The notes beneath the pieces were generated by a model. The model saw nothing but the letters and a program-made list of their open reading frames with translations, ran no database searches and was not told where the DNA came from. From positions 1-31,153 of the forward strand of contig JAANSK020292600.1 of the NCBI GenBank assembly GCA_011763485.2: DNA of 31,153 nt, in the 5' to 3' direction. Numbering within the stretch: the first letter of the stretch is position 1; the number at the start of each line of letters is the position of its first letter. Made by a program: the position numbers and the translations under genes. The DNA comes from Isoetes engelmannii (lineage: Eukaryota > Streptophyta > Lycopodiopsida > Isoetales > Isoetaceae). This document shows positions 1-11,459 of the stretch, one piece after another.

Positions 1-249
1 GTATCTACGGCATGTACCAGTGACGTGGCATACATAATATACGGTATTTATACCGTATAATATTATGGAACGTCACACTCCATCAGAAATCCCCCATACA
101 ATGGACTCGCCATCGAATGGGCCCTTCGTTGGACTCGTGTACGAGGATAGGACCTCGAGTTGAGAACGAAGGTGTCGTTAGGCCCTTCCTCAATGGGCTC
201 CTACATCAGCGGAAGAATAAACATATGATAAGCCACATAATATAACATA

Positions 250-259
250 ATAATAGAAG
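250..259. repeat. Target site duplication of the foldback MITE (left copy)
   Basis: ATAATAGAAG directly precedes the GGCAAA terminus of the MITE. The identical decamer follows its other end at 691-700. Confidence 0.9.
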
Positions 260-690
260 GGCAAATTTTAAAAATGCCCCTAATTTTTTACAAAATTGCG
301 AAAATACCCCTGTTGTAGCAGTATTTTTTGTAAAATAGCCATAACGTTTTTCAAATGATCCAATTAAGAATGTGCTCTTCAGATGGATTATAGATGAGAA
401 TGGTATCTTCCCATAAAGCTAAAATCATCTGAATCGTAGTCTGGAATCTTAAGTTATGATTACAATTTGTTTGTATCTCAGATTTAATATAGCTTGTGAT
501 TTCAGACTCTGATTCAGATGATTTTAGCTTTGATGAAAAGATAATATCATCCTTATCTATAATCCGTCTAAAGGGCATATTCTCATTTGGATCATCAGAA
601 AAAGATTATGGTCAATTTACAAAAAATACCGCTAAAATAAGGGCATTTTTCCAATTTTGCAAAAACTTAGGGGCATTTTTGAACTTTGCC
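260..690. mobile_element. Foldback MITE, Mutator-like
   Basis: This is a 431-bp near-palindrome. The left arm (260-448) begins GGCAAATTTTAAAAATGCCC. The reverse complement of the right arm (498-690) begins GGCAAAGTTCAAAAATGCCC. The arms stay similar for almost 190 bp, leaving a loop of about 50 bp. The sequence ATAATAGAAG flanks both ends exactly (250-259 and 691-700), a 10-bp target site duplication. Long terminal inverted repeats with a 9-11 bp duplication fit non-autonomous Mutator-like (MULE) elements. It encodes nothing; the short open frames on both strands come from the palindrome. Few mismatches between arms and the perfect duplication suggest a fairly recent insertion, younger than the LTR fossil that contains it. 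Confidence 0.9.
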
Positions 691-2102
691 ATAATAGAAG
701 TACCACAAAGGGTAGTGAGATCCATCCAATCATCATAACCATAGACATGCATCTAACGCATATTACATCATAGGGTGGCTGCGACCCCGACTTAGACTCA
801 TAAGGGAGTTAACTGACTGTAAGGGCTCCAAGATAAATCAGACCGAGTTGTCACAATGACTTGAGCTAGCATATAGACAATGGCTAGGTTGACCATTCCA
901 TCCACCCCTCCTGTGTATACTATGCAGATAGGCTGGAACGAGCTCTGTGGTGACTGTAGCCTTCCGGATATGTAATCTCATGGTATCTCCCTGGTCTACT
1001 GTTGAGGCAGGAGAGAATCCTCCCGAGATACGACGAATTCATGGGCGACTAGAGGATCGTGATGGCACACATCCTTCCTCGACTTACTCCACTTATGCCT
1101 AGTCAGGACAACACTTGCTAACTAGGCGAGGCAGGGCGGCACCTGAACCCGGATAGTGTCGAACTCATACTCGGCCCACACGAAGTGACTGAGTATAAGC
1201 CTAGTCCACTACGAGGACTCCTGTAGCCATGCTCAACAAGGTCTTGCCCTCCATTCGTCATCGTATCCCGTTATCTGGTGTTCAATCATCCCATAATTCC
1301 CCCAACCAGGTGGGCTCTATGCACAAGCTGAATTATAATGGGAATTATAGGAGCTAAGCTAGAAGCATCATTTGATAATAGGCTTCTAGGTCTCTACCCC
1401 CATTCCCAATACACAAGAGGTGCAAATATGAAATCAACCATCATCACATCAAATAACTTGATAACAAGAGAATAATAATCTAATCCTAATCCTACATCTA
1501 ACTTATAGTTAGTGTTCCTTGATTAGGGTTCATGATCGAATCTAAGACTCTAGGATAGCTCCACTGGAAATACGACATGCTAACTCATCTGAAATGTTAG
1601 ATCCCAAATGATGTAGCTAACTATCTACTCAAAATACCTGTTCCTGATAAACTGCCTCCTGCTCCTAGGGTCTCCATCTCTCTGAGGATCTTCGGAGTAG
1701 GCGCCCCTTAGGCTGATGCGCTCACGTCCCTGGGGCTGCTTCAGCACACGCTGCTGTCGAAGACGATCCTTGAACCGAAATTGTCGAGAAGATTCGAGGT
1801 TCGGGTAGATGGTGGAGCAAAAAGTGTGATGGTCTAGGGTTTGGCCTTAAATATGGTAGGGTTACATGTTGGCACACTTGTCTCCAATGGAATGCTGCCA
1901 CATGGCAATACACCTAAAGTGTGTGTCCATGTGGATAGTAGGTATTTATACCTAAGGTTGACTAGGTTATGTAGATAACTTGGCCTTGCATCTTATTAGG
2001 TATGGCCTAATACGGTCTATACAAGTCCTATAAGATGATTTTTATGGTAATGTGGCAGTAGAATATATGTATTCATATCATATATTCTAGTGGAACGTCA
2101 CA

Positions 2103-4377
2103 ACTCCCGCATGGCCAAGGAGCCCTAAGCGAGGTATGGATATACAATGACGAGATAAGCTCACATGATGGCTAAAACAATGATGCATTAATGCTGGTAG
2201 TGACCTCTTTGGAGGAAGCTCGCATATGCAACAATAGTCGAAGGGTTGATAGATCGAAGGGATGTAAATGTACTCTATTCTATTCTTTGCATACCTGACC
2301 ATTTTAGCCTACCTATCCCTTTCCTATTCAGCATTCCTCCTAGCAACATACTCCTCTGGATATTGCTTAGCAGCAACATCCTCTAGCAGAAGAATGAATG
2401 TTGGTCGCGCGACTTTACCCTCGATTCTAGCGGTTTTATCCTTGATTCTGGCTTTTCACCTTTGATTCAGCACTAGAACGACAGAGAATGATGTCTTCCC
2501 GTTGAGTGAAAGTGCCCCTGGGCTTGATCCTGGAGGGCTAACCCATGGGTTGGCAGGGTTTCTCCTCCAGAATCAAGCCCGTGGGACTTTTTCTTATACA
2601 AAACAGATATGTCTGGATTCACTGTAGAAAGCAAAGAGAGGTATGTATGGATATGGATGGCCAGCTGATAAATCTCATGTGGTAGGCTTGATCATCAGTT
2701 TGGAGGATTTGGAGAAGATAGATCTTGGTTTTGTGTAGCTACCATGAGTGATCTCATGTTTGGAAGCAATTTTTGGGTTGTCGGAAGGGCAAATCCTTGA
2801 GAGTGGGCTGGTGGTATATGCCATTTGATGCCGCTTTGGACGGTTGAGATTGAAAAATAGAGCCATGTTAGTCAGCGTGACCAAGTGGCATGTTGTCCTC
2901 GACCTGCATGAAAGTGCGCGAGCTTTTCTTCCGAAGGTCAATTTGTCGTAGTATTCCGTCGCCATAGCCCACCTTTGAGCTCATTTTCTTGCTTCAGGGA
3001 GTCACATCTGCCCATTTTGATTGCAACTTTAGAGTCTACGGTCTAAGAGTTTCATAATGAGTATAACCTCCAGGGCAGATGGTTCGACCATTCCTGTAAT
3101 TGGGATTTGCCCCATTCTGGTGATACAATTGTAGAGGTTTAGCTATAGTTTAGTTGCTTGCAATTCTTCTAAAGATTTCTAGTTGTTACTACTCAACTTA
3201 TTATTAAAAAACCAGAGCATATGCAATTAATCGGTGGATGGGATGTGTTTTTTTGTCTTCTATGAAGAGTGGGCTCTTTAAGAAATTAGCTATCTAGGTC
3301 CTCACAGATGAGTCTAATCGGTATTGCAACGCTGCTCAACTCGTAGCTCCTTGTCAGAGCATGAGGCATTCTTCTCGTGCTGGAAAGGAAAGACCAGAGG
3401 CAACATAAGAAATAAAATAAAATGAAGCAACAGAAGAATAAAATACCTACTGGGTAAAATAAAATGAAGAAAAAAAAGAATAAAATGCCCATTGAGTATT
3501 GAGATGGACCATTGTGCTTCTCCGTTGGCGTGGACCACCACAACATGGAGTTATTTGGCAACCCACAATGCGACAACACATTGTTTGAATGGTTTATTGA
3601 TGTGGTTGTGCCGGATGTTACAAGTACATAGCCAGTGCATATATATTTCGTATGGAATATCGCATGATGTATTTATACTGTGTATTTGCTTATCTAATGG
3701 TTTATAGCTCTGTATTTGTGTCCAATGGTTCACTTAAAAACAATACATAGAGGAATCACTTAGACATAAGAATTGAACTGTTTTTTATCATCTACGAAGA
3801 CTATGAGACGCAATACAAGAAGAGCACAATGAGCCTATTACTATACAAGATTAAGAAATCCTTGCCCCAAAGGGTTTCCATCGAAAACCTTGACAGTAAT
3901 AAGGTTACTAGGAATATATACAAAGTATGACATCAATGTGTTGGAGGTTCTTGCCCTTTGGTCAAAACCTTTATGATATACCATGCTAGTATTTTTGCAA
4001 GCCTCAGCTAGTATCTCTCCAAGCCTCTGCAAAAGCACGTACAGTGGCTGATTAGGTGTAACCAGACCAACATACTTCACTCTAAGAGCCCATCCCCATT
4101 GAGCGTTTAATCGAAGGTGCCTTCGTCATTTGGCAAACCGGGTTACAAAAATTCCATTCCTATTGCGTCTGGGAATTCTCATTTGGGATGACCTGGCAGA
4201 GGCACCTCTTCGTTCTCCAGACTGAATTCCTTATTTTGCAACTGGGTTTGTCTCTTTGCTTCAATTGTTTTGTCATGTAGTGATGAAGAATTTTCTTGGT
4301 TTGTCTTCTTGTGAGTTTTGGGGTCAAGAAACGAGGAGATCAATGGGAATGGCTGATGTTTTGTGCCTTTGTTTCAG
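2103..4377. other. Intergenic region without a recognised gene
   Basis: No frame here gives a protein I recognise. It holds a 27-bp imperfect hairpin around an ATG-centred palindrome (2508-2590), an A-rich stretch built on AATAAAATAAAATGAAG-like units (3408-3490), and frames of 60-100 codons with no family resemblance. The longest of these are on the minus strand at 2675-2965 and 3841-4080. The last few hundred bases would include the promoter of the downstream acetyltransferase gene; I see no clear TATA box. Confidence 0.5.
2508..2590. repeat. Imperfect inverted repeat with central palindrome
   Basis: GGGCTTGATCCTGGAGG (about 2519-2535) pairs with CCTCCAGAATCAAGCCC (about 2564-2580) with one mismatch. 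Pairing extends outward to AAAGT/ACTTT. The loop contains the perfect 12-bp palindrome AACCCATGGGTT (2540-2551). It could be a short foldback element remnant or a cruciform-forming sequence. No target duplication was recognised. Confidence 0.6.
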
Positions 4378-4403
4378 ATGACATGGCGAATTCAGAAATC
4401 AGG

Positions 4404-4612
4404 GTAAAGCACCTAATGGGATGGGCCCTAATAGTGCCAAACATTGGACAAATTTAAAGATAAGATAAGATATCATTTTTAAAGAGTATACCTCATCTTA
4501 AAGGAGACAACACCCACAAATCTCTTGTTATCAGTTGGCTCACGGCTGATTTTCCTGTTAACCACTTGAGCAACAAAAATGATTGACATTTGGTAGGCAT
4601 TTTTTTTGCTAG
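4404..4612 (+). other. Possible 5' UTR intron of the acetyltransferase gene
   Basis: A strong acceptor (TTTGTGCCTTTGTTTCAG, ending at 4377) is followed by about 26 exon-like bases and a donor GGGTAAAG (GT at 4404). The next strong acceptor, a run of T then GCTAG, ends at 4612. Splicing here would join leader pieces upstream of the ATG at 4720. The small piece contains ATG codons whose frames do not join the main frame, so they would be upstream ORFs if transcribed. This is inferred from splice-site appearance only. Confidence 0.3.
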
Positions 4613-4719
4613 TGGTCCTTTTAGAAAGTGGAGGTCTCATCATTGGGAAACACCATAGCCAAAAGCTCCTTCAATGCTATGGCCGGAGTTCTGGAGGTCT
4701 GATTACCATTTTACGATCT

Positions 4720-7700
4720 ATGGCTCTGCACAACCGCCTGGCTTTGACGCCCCCAACATATCAAAATCGCTGCGGGATTGCTGAAAACTCGTATAGCCTT
4801 TTCGTCCGCTTCAAGAGCCTCAATCTGAGGGCAAGTAACAATACAAATGATAATGGCGGAGACTGGCATGCTAAGGGGAAAATGCGCAAGATTCCTTATA
4901 TATCTTACCAGCATAAGGATAATGGCAGCCTTTCCAGTGATTTAGACAGCAATGGAGCTGCCAAGGAAAAACCCAAATGGCAGTATGATATCCCTGGAGT
5001 TGAGGTGCATGCGCCAAATTCATCTGATTATGTCCCAGATAGTAGTTCTAACGGGCCTAGATTTGGAGCAAGAAAGCAAGTGGGTGCAGAATCAAATGAA
5101 GAAGGGAAAAAAGATGATGGGCAAGGGGGCAGTTTGGATGCTGATAATCAGTGGAAGAATGTATTTCCTCCATATAGGCGAAATGCAGCTCAGGACAGAG
5201 AGAAGGCAGCACCTGAAGTTGAAGTTGCAGCAGCAAAAGCCAAGGCTGCAGCTGCCTCTGCCTCTGCCTCAGCAAAGGAGCTGGAATCTCATGTTAATTC
5301 TTTTACAATTCCTAACTTGTCTCCTTCAATCTCTGCTCCATCATGTTCTAGTGCGTACCGTCCAACAGATGGTGCTAAAAACTCAGTTGATCTCATTTCT
5401 CATGATCCAATTTGGGCAGCAATCCGCGCTGAAGCCCGCCTTGAGGTATAAGACCCTTCTGCGCTCTTAAGCTATATAGCTATGTTCTGGCCTGTCGTTG
5501 CCATCGAATAGCAATATTTGCAAGAACATTTTTTTAGCTCATTCTATTTTCTCATGATAATTCAGTTCTTTCCATCTATGAGACATGATATGATTATCTT
5601 ATGTTGCAGGCAGAACGAGAGCCAATCTTAAGTAGCTTTCTTTATGCTAGTATTTTGGCTCACCCCTGTTTCGAACGATCACTTGGCTTTGTCCTTGCAA
5701 ATCGTTTGAAGAATGCTACCTTGTTAGCTACTCAACTTATGGATGTATTTGATGATGTTTTCATGCATGAGACGGATGTTCGACAGGCCATCCGGTTGGA
5801 TGTGCAGGTTTGGTTTCTCTAATGTGGAATGTTCTACAGTTCTGAGGCTATCAATCTCTATCTCACATGGGACTTCATGACTTCTATAGGCTGTTAAAGA
5901 TCGGGACCCATCTTGCAGATCATACAGTTCAGCCCTATTATACTTGAAGGTGCATTGATTCTGTAAGCTTCTAATAGTTGAACTACCAAAGTCTCTTGAT
6001 GTCTTCTTTATCTGGGTTGCAGTTTAGTAATCATTTTATTATATGTAAGGAATCTGTTGTTCTGGGCAAGAAATTTAAATTTATTGCAAATGCTTCCTCA
6101 CTTTTTGTACTTCTGCTTCTTATAGCACATATCTGGCTCAAATTCCACAGAATTCCTCGATTTGTGAATGTGGTATTTAGTATTTGCCACCCATTGGATT
6201 CATTAAAGATGATATCCAAGACGCTCTTTACTGAAGATGGTAAGATCAAGTACTTGGGCTCTCTAAGTGGCCCATGAGACCCGAGGCGGTATGATGGAAC
6301 CCTACATTTGGGTTTTTTGGATAAGCTGTTCTTCTGATGGCGCACCATAGACCTGCTGTGCTCAAACTTTTTGTCTTGTTGATAGTCAGATCTAAGCCAG
6401 AATAGGACTGGAAACAGGTCGCAAGCAAAGTGTTGGACAAAGTTGCTGGATTGCTAATGAGAGAGTAATAGTCTGTGGAAGTAATCTATGAACATTAAAC
6501 TCTGGTTTGTAATGCAATGAAGAATAAATGCAGAATAGCATCTTTTGGCCCATTGATGTAATGGCAAAAGATTAAAAAAATGGAAACCATTTCAAACTGG
6601 AAAATTCAATGGAAGAAGCATTCTTCTGGTCTTAAATCTACGGTAGTGCAATTAAAATAAGGAAACAAACAACGCAGATGAAGATCATTAATGCATTGAA
6701 TGAAAGGAAAGAAATGTTATCTGAGAGACTGCATTTAGGGGCCACTTAGGATGGAGTTTTAAAAAACAAATTTGTATCACAGTTCTATTCCAAAAGTGCC
6801 TGTGCAAGTTCGGAAGCTACCCCTCCTGAAATGTTATTTGGCTGGGAGTTTACTGTCTTGGATTAGATAGGCATAGTTTACTTGATGGTGCAGAATGGCT
6901 TATTATATGACATTCATAATGTGATAGCTGGCCAGCCTGGAAAGGTTTTGTCTTCTTCACCTGGACCTTACCATTCATGCAATACTGTTGTGCTAGTTCT
7001 CGTTCCCTGATGTTTGGTAGCAGTGTTATCAATAAAACAAGGGCTTATACTTTTTCATGGCATTGACTCTCAGGGCTATCATGCACTGCAGTCATATCGT
7101 GTGGCCCATGCACTTTGGAATCGTGATCAAAAGGTTCTGGCTTTAGCATTACAGAGTCGAATTAGCGAGGTATAATTCCTTCATGCTAAATTTCTTAATG
7201 CCTTTCATGATCTTCTCTTATATAGCACTGCTTTGCTTCCAGGTTTTTGCAGTTGATATTCATCCAGGTAATGACAGCAAATTATGAATTATATGTACAG
7301 ACTATAAGTAATAAAAGTTTAAACAAACAAACGATCAAAATCATATTGTACTTATAAACTATAAGTAGTATTTGGCAATGGCTTTTATGAATCATGAAGC
7401 ATGATCGATCACCATTGTGCTAAACACAATAGTATCCTTTACATTTAATAACAGCTGCTCAAATTGGGAAGGCTATTATGCTTGATCATGGTACTGGGAT
7501 TGTCATTGGAGAGACTTGTGTTATAGGTGACAGGGTGTCCATGTTGCAGGTTTGAAATTTAATTTTCTTGTTTTCTTTGTCATGTTTTCAAGCTATTTTT
7601 CTACAACAAACATCTGCACCTTGTGTTTGTTTGCTGCCAGGGAGTAACATTGGGTGGTACTGGGAAGGAAGCTGGTGACAGGCATCCTAAGATTGGGGAA

Positions 7701-9926
7701 GGGGTCCTTATTGGAGCAGGTGCAACAATTCTGGGGAACATAAAGATTGGTCGAGGTGCTATGGTTGCAGCAGGATCACTTGTTCTCAAGGATGTCCCTC
7801 CTCATAGGTACATCTATTCACTGTCTATAGTATGAGTGTAAGTATGTGAGGAAGGGGAACAAGAAGAGATGTTTACTGTCCACTGGAAGCCAACTGAAGG
7901 TTTGAAGGGAATAATGTCCTTTTGGAGGCAGCTTCCTCCTTTGAAAGTGCTAGCCAAAATATAACCTGCTTCCTATATAAAAGATCTTTAGGTTTATCGA
8001 TATTCTGGTTCCAAAGGATGCCAATTTTATAATGCATATGAAGTATGTTTCATTCCTGAATGTGTTTTACTCTTGACAAATGGTGTTTCTGTTGTTTCAT
8101 TTGTATATGTTTCAATTGCTAGTGGAATGACTGTCCATGTGACTGTCCTTGCCTTTTAAACTTGTGTGCACTATATAGATATTCTGAATTCCTCTTTCTG
8201 TTAGAAAATGTATTTCTATCTTTTGATTCTGATGTTCACACTTCAGGAATGAGGAAAGAGTTAAAACTGTTTGCTTCAGCTCTGCAGCATGAGTGGCATT
8301 TTCTCTACTCCCAAATTAACGTGTTTCCTAGGACACCCTGGATTACCTGCCTTTTCTTTCTTGGCATATTTTTGTGAAGATAGAGAGCTCACATTTTGGT
8401 CATGAAAACTTCATTCATCAATTGCTGCAATGGATGTTTGCAGCAGATTTGGAGCCATTCACAATTTGCAAAAATGCCACCCAATTTTGATTGCCAATAC
8501 TGTGTTTGCGTTTTTCCCTCACCATTTTCTTACCAAACCCTTGCCATCAACTGATATCCTCCAGAACCGCACTCCAAAACGGCTCTTGAGTGATTTGCTT
8601 TTGTTTTATTCAGACTGGGAGCTGGCAGCATTTGTATATGGAAAAAGGGGTTTCAGCAGAGAAAAGAGTCATCTTGGGTAGACATCTTTGGCACATCCAG
8701 GGTGAAAGGTGTGGATTATGTGAAAATATTTTACCTTATGGAAAAGGAATGTGCAAGTTTATGTTTAATTCATATGTACAATTGATCTTTTACTGAAAAA
8801 TTGCCAGTCAAGAAAGGGGAAAAAGCCAGTCACATTTTTGGGCCCATTTTCTCAAACTTGTCAATTGTGCATATGATGATACAATCTCTACAGGACAATG
8901 AGCCCATCCTGACGATCTTCCATGAGCTAAAAGTTTTGGCTTCTCTCTGCTTGGCCACAGATTAAATTCATCCTTTATAAAGAGGCTGTATAATGGCCCC
9001 CTTGTATTATAGCTGACTGGCCATTATAACAAAAATGCTCATACATTTCAAAAGCCGAGGTGCTAACTTTGATTGCTATAAAGGTAGCTTGCATAACTTC
9101 AATCTCCATCATTGGGAGCCCTCAATTGTTATCTATGGCCAACTTCTTGGGGACCAGTCCGTGTAGCATAGTTTGATACTTCTTGCTTCGGCAAGTCAAA
9201 ATTGCAAATGCCAGGAAGTTTGGAAAACCTTCTCATCTTTCCTGGAGAATGCCAACCATTGTCAAGCTGCAAGTAAGATTTTTCTTCAACGATATCCATG
9301 ATCTGCATGGCTATTTATAAGCATTTCTACAATGCAGGAAAATTGCAACCCAGACAGATGGGTAAGCTGAACTTAGTTATGTTGGCAGTACTCTACCAAA
9401 ACTATTTTTCTTGTATGGGGCCCTTAAAAGAAACTTGTACCAGTTTCCTTGCAGCAAGTCTGTTACTAATCTTCAATTTTGGTATTCAGTGTTGCAGCAG
9501 GTACCCCAGCGAATGTAATTGGAATTTTGGAAGAGTCCAATCCTGCTCTTACAATGAAACACGGTAATATCTCTCTCTTTATACTTTCAGCATATGGAAT
9601 TGATGTCTTGTATAGTCATCTCTGTGGCCTTTCAGTCCTGTTTATGTCTTATAAGCCTCAAGCGTAAGTTTGATAGGGAGATCTTTATTACAAAGGAAAA
9701 TTGATATAAAACGAGTTTTTGGGACATATAGCGGTCTTCATCTGTTGGTTTCTGGCAATACCCATCCTTACTTGGAACTAAAAACACTAGGGTTGGGAAA
9801 CGCTTTTGCAAGTTGATCACCATGTATGATTTGACCTTTGATGTAATGGTGGTGTTGTATTATTACGTAGATGCAATGACAGGACAAATTGTTGAAGACC
9901 AGTTATATGGTGGTGCTGGCATATAG
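4720..9926 (+). CDS. SERAT: Serine O-acetyltransferase (nine exons)
   Basis: This enzyme transfers acetyl from acetyl-CoA to serine, giving O-acetylserine, the carbon skeleton for cysteine. Exons: 4720-5445, 5610-5807, 5890-5949, 7074-7169, 7243-7267, 7455-7549, 7641-7807, 9490-9563, 9871-9926. All introns are GT-AG and phases agree, giving 498 aa. The SATase N-terminal domain starts near residue 229 ([16 protein letters not shown]). The left-handed beta-helix follows, with [26 protein letters not shown] and [17 protein letters not shown]. Asp365 and His380 have the same 15-residue spacing as the E. coli CysE catalytic pair. The C-terminal part (GTPANVIG, then NPALTMKHD) resembles plant SERAT3 forms, and the protein ends YGGAGI. 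Residues 1-40 ([20 protein letters not shown] onward) could be an organelle transit peptide. Residues 41-228 are polar with an Ala/Ser/Lys-rich run (about 168-187). The start is the first in-frame ATG; the open frame extends upstream without one. Confidence 0.93.
7808..9489 (+). other. Large intron 7 of the acetyltransferase gene
   Basis: This 1.68-kb intron separates the exon ending DVPPH plus two bases from the exon beginning with the last base of the Ser codon and VAAGTPAN. I see no coding sequence, terminal repeats or transposon core in it. Intron 3 (5950-7073, 1.1 kb) is likewise featureless. Confidence 0.7.
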
Positions 9927-10340
9927 AAGGTTATTGCACGCTTGTGTTCCCTCATCATCATGAAGTGCCAATGCAATGGGATACCTTCATGTGAAATGCT
10001 TTGTAGAGTTTCACAACAGAGAACAGATGTAACTATTCTCGTGTATGTTGTAACACAATTCAGTAGTAACCTACAAGATGCGCGGTCGCTCAATTTATAT
10101 TGTGTGCAGATGATTATTATGGTGGAACATAGTAAATGCAATATGTGACTGTACCATGTAAATATGCCATGTGGGGATAGAATGTCAAACACGATTGTAA
10201 CAGCTTGGTTTGTATATGGAGTTCCTTCAACAACATCCAAGAATTTAAAGATTTGCACATAGTCATTGTTAAGATCCTTTGGAAATTTGCTCATGGTCAA
10301 GGTTGTCAATGTGAGGAAAGTGATGGAGGCAACATGTTGA

Positions 10341-10346
10341 AATAAA
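10341..10346 (+). promoter_or_regulatory. Candidate poly(A) signal of the acetyltransferase gene
   Basis: AATAAA lies about 415 bases after the stop codon at 9924-9926, in AT-rich sequence. Plant poly(A) signals are loose, so this marks a plausible 3' end only. Confidence 0.3.
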
Positions 10347-10349
10347 CTG

Positions 10350-11459
10350 AGATATGATATTGCAGGGTTGCTGGAGGATTATTTGATTCATAAAAACGAG
10401 GAGGATGCACGAGAAGAATATATGTCGTGTTTTATCGCTTAATCCACTATATCGCTCAATGGACCAACCTAGGGAAATTCATAGGAGATTAAATCTGGGC
10501 CATCGTGATGGAAACCCTATCAACAATATAAAAATAAGGTGCTGACGCACTGTGGGTTGCCCTTGCAAATATTTTGTAGGTGTGGTGTAATAGACGATTT
10601 GTTTTGTCAACCATTTGAAATAAAACTTCAAGTGCATGATCTTTAATCACTGTAAGTTTTTTGAATGGAATTTTCAGCTAAACTACACTATGCAAGAGCT
10701 ATGCAACACACATAGACAGGAGATCTAGCTCAAGCATTTTTCACATATGATTAGCTTAGCTTGTAGGTGGAGGACGGTTTGGTTGGTTACTGGAAGTTGG
10801 GTGTGGAAGTGATTCGTCAAGTGTTTGGTTTGTTTTACTTCTCTACAAAGTAGATTATATAACTTTCCTATAAAGCATTACAGTAGTGTAGATGATAAAT
10901 TTAATTCTTTCGGTTCTGAATTGCAATGAATAGATTGAGGCTTGGGAGCCAAGAGAATCTATATATGTAAGTGAGTCCCATGTCCTACATTGCCAACATG
11001 GGAACTGCTGGTAATACCTGCAAAGCTTGATAGTGGTGATGTTCTATTGCCCTTAGCGTAATATCAAAAGTACACATAATATCAGCAGCAATAAGAGAAC
11101 ATGTAGGAATATGGCTACATATATGCTCTATAATGGAGCATAAAAAAATGGATAATATTTCAAAATTGATATTGTTAAATGATAACACATCAGTTCAGCA
11201 ACATTCCAAGATCAAGCAACAAGCAACAAGGGGATTCATCTGCTTTTGCGGTAGGTGTTGTGAGAAAAAAATGGTATATTAGAATTCTTTATGAAATTTG
11301 TCTAATTGAGTAAGGGATTTTCTATTCACATTACCTGATCGTGAGTGGTCTTTTTAATTGAGTGTCATGAATACTCTTTGGTGGTCACTCCAGTAGCAGG
11401 TTGTGACATTGCACACATTGTGGTGGGGAAGTTTGTCCAGATGTGAGACGATGTAGTTT
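10350..11459. other. Gene-free spacer
   Basis: AT-rich sequence between the acetyltransferase 3' end and the Helitron helicase fragment. If the Helitron 3' terminus (a CTRR end after a short hairpin, read on the minus strand) survives, it should lie here, but I could not identify it. No protein-coding signal was seen. Confidence 0.5.

Larger units (their letters stand above)
1..2102 (-). mobile_element. LTR retroelement fossil (probably Ty3/Gypsy)
   Basis: Read on the minus strand, the word TGTGACGTTCCA occurs at 2102-2091 and again at 77-66. Both copies are followed by a similar stretch containing a short AT-rich palindrome and then TGCCAC. This looks like the 5' edges of two LTR copies about 2 kb apart; the lower copy runs off the window. 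A TATA-like TATTTAAG lies about 250 bp inside the upper copy. No gag or pol coding is visible between the copies, so this is a short non-autonomous or badly decayed element, or a very long LTR. It is old and broken, and a foldback MITE has inserted into it at 260-690. The family call is inference from sequence style, and the outer ends are not fixed. Confidence 0.5.

Noticed and set aside
351-738. Overlapping open frames on both strands (351-578 minus, 496-738 plus)
   Set aside because: They lie within or across the MITE palindrome and are near mirror images; they are by-products of the inverted repeat.
2675-2965. A 96-codon minus-strand frame
   Set aside because: It starts with a plausible ATG but has no recognised motif, and neither flank shows splice or gene context.
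3286-3579. Phe/Leu-rich minus-strand frames
   Set aside because: They are translations of the A-rich low-complexity run at 3408-3490.
4606-4719. An upstream start for the acetyltransferase frame
   Set aside because: The open frame begins at a TTG, not an ATG, and a strong splice acceptor (4611-4612) lies just inside it; the first in-frame ATG is at 4720.
7601-7789. Pro-rich minus-strand frame
   Set aside because: Antisense of the hexapeptide-repeat exon 7641-7807 of serine acetyltransferase.
9863-10309. A 148-codon minus-strand frame over the last acetyltransferase exon and its 3' flank
   Set aside because: It is antisense to a well-supported exon, has no recognisable domain, and is explained by chance in the opposite strand.
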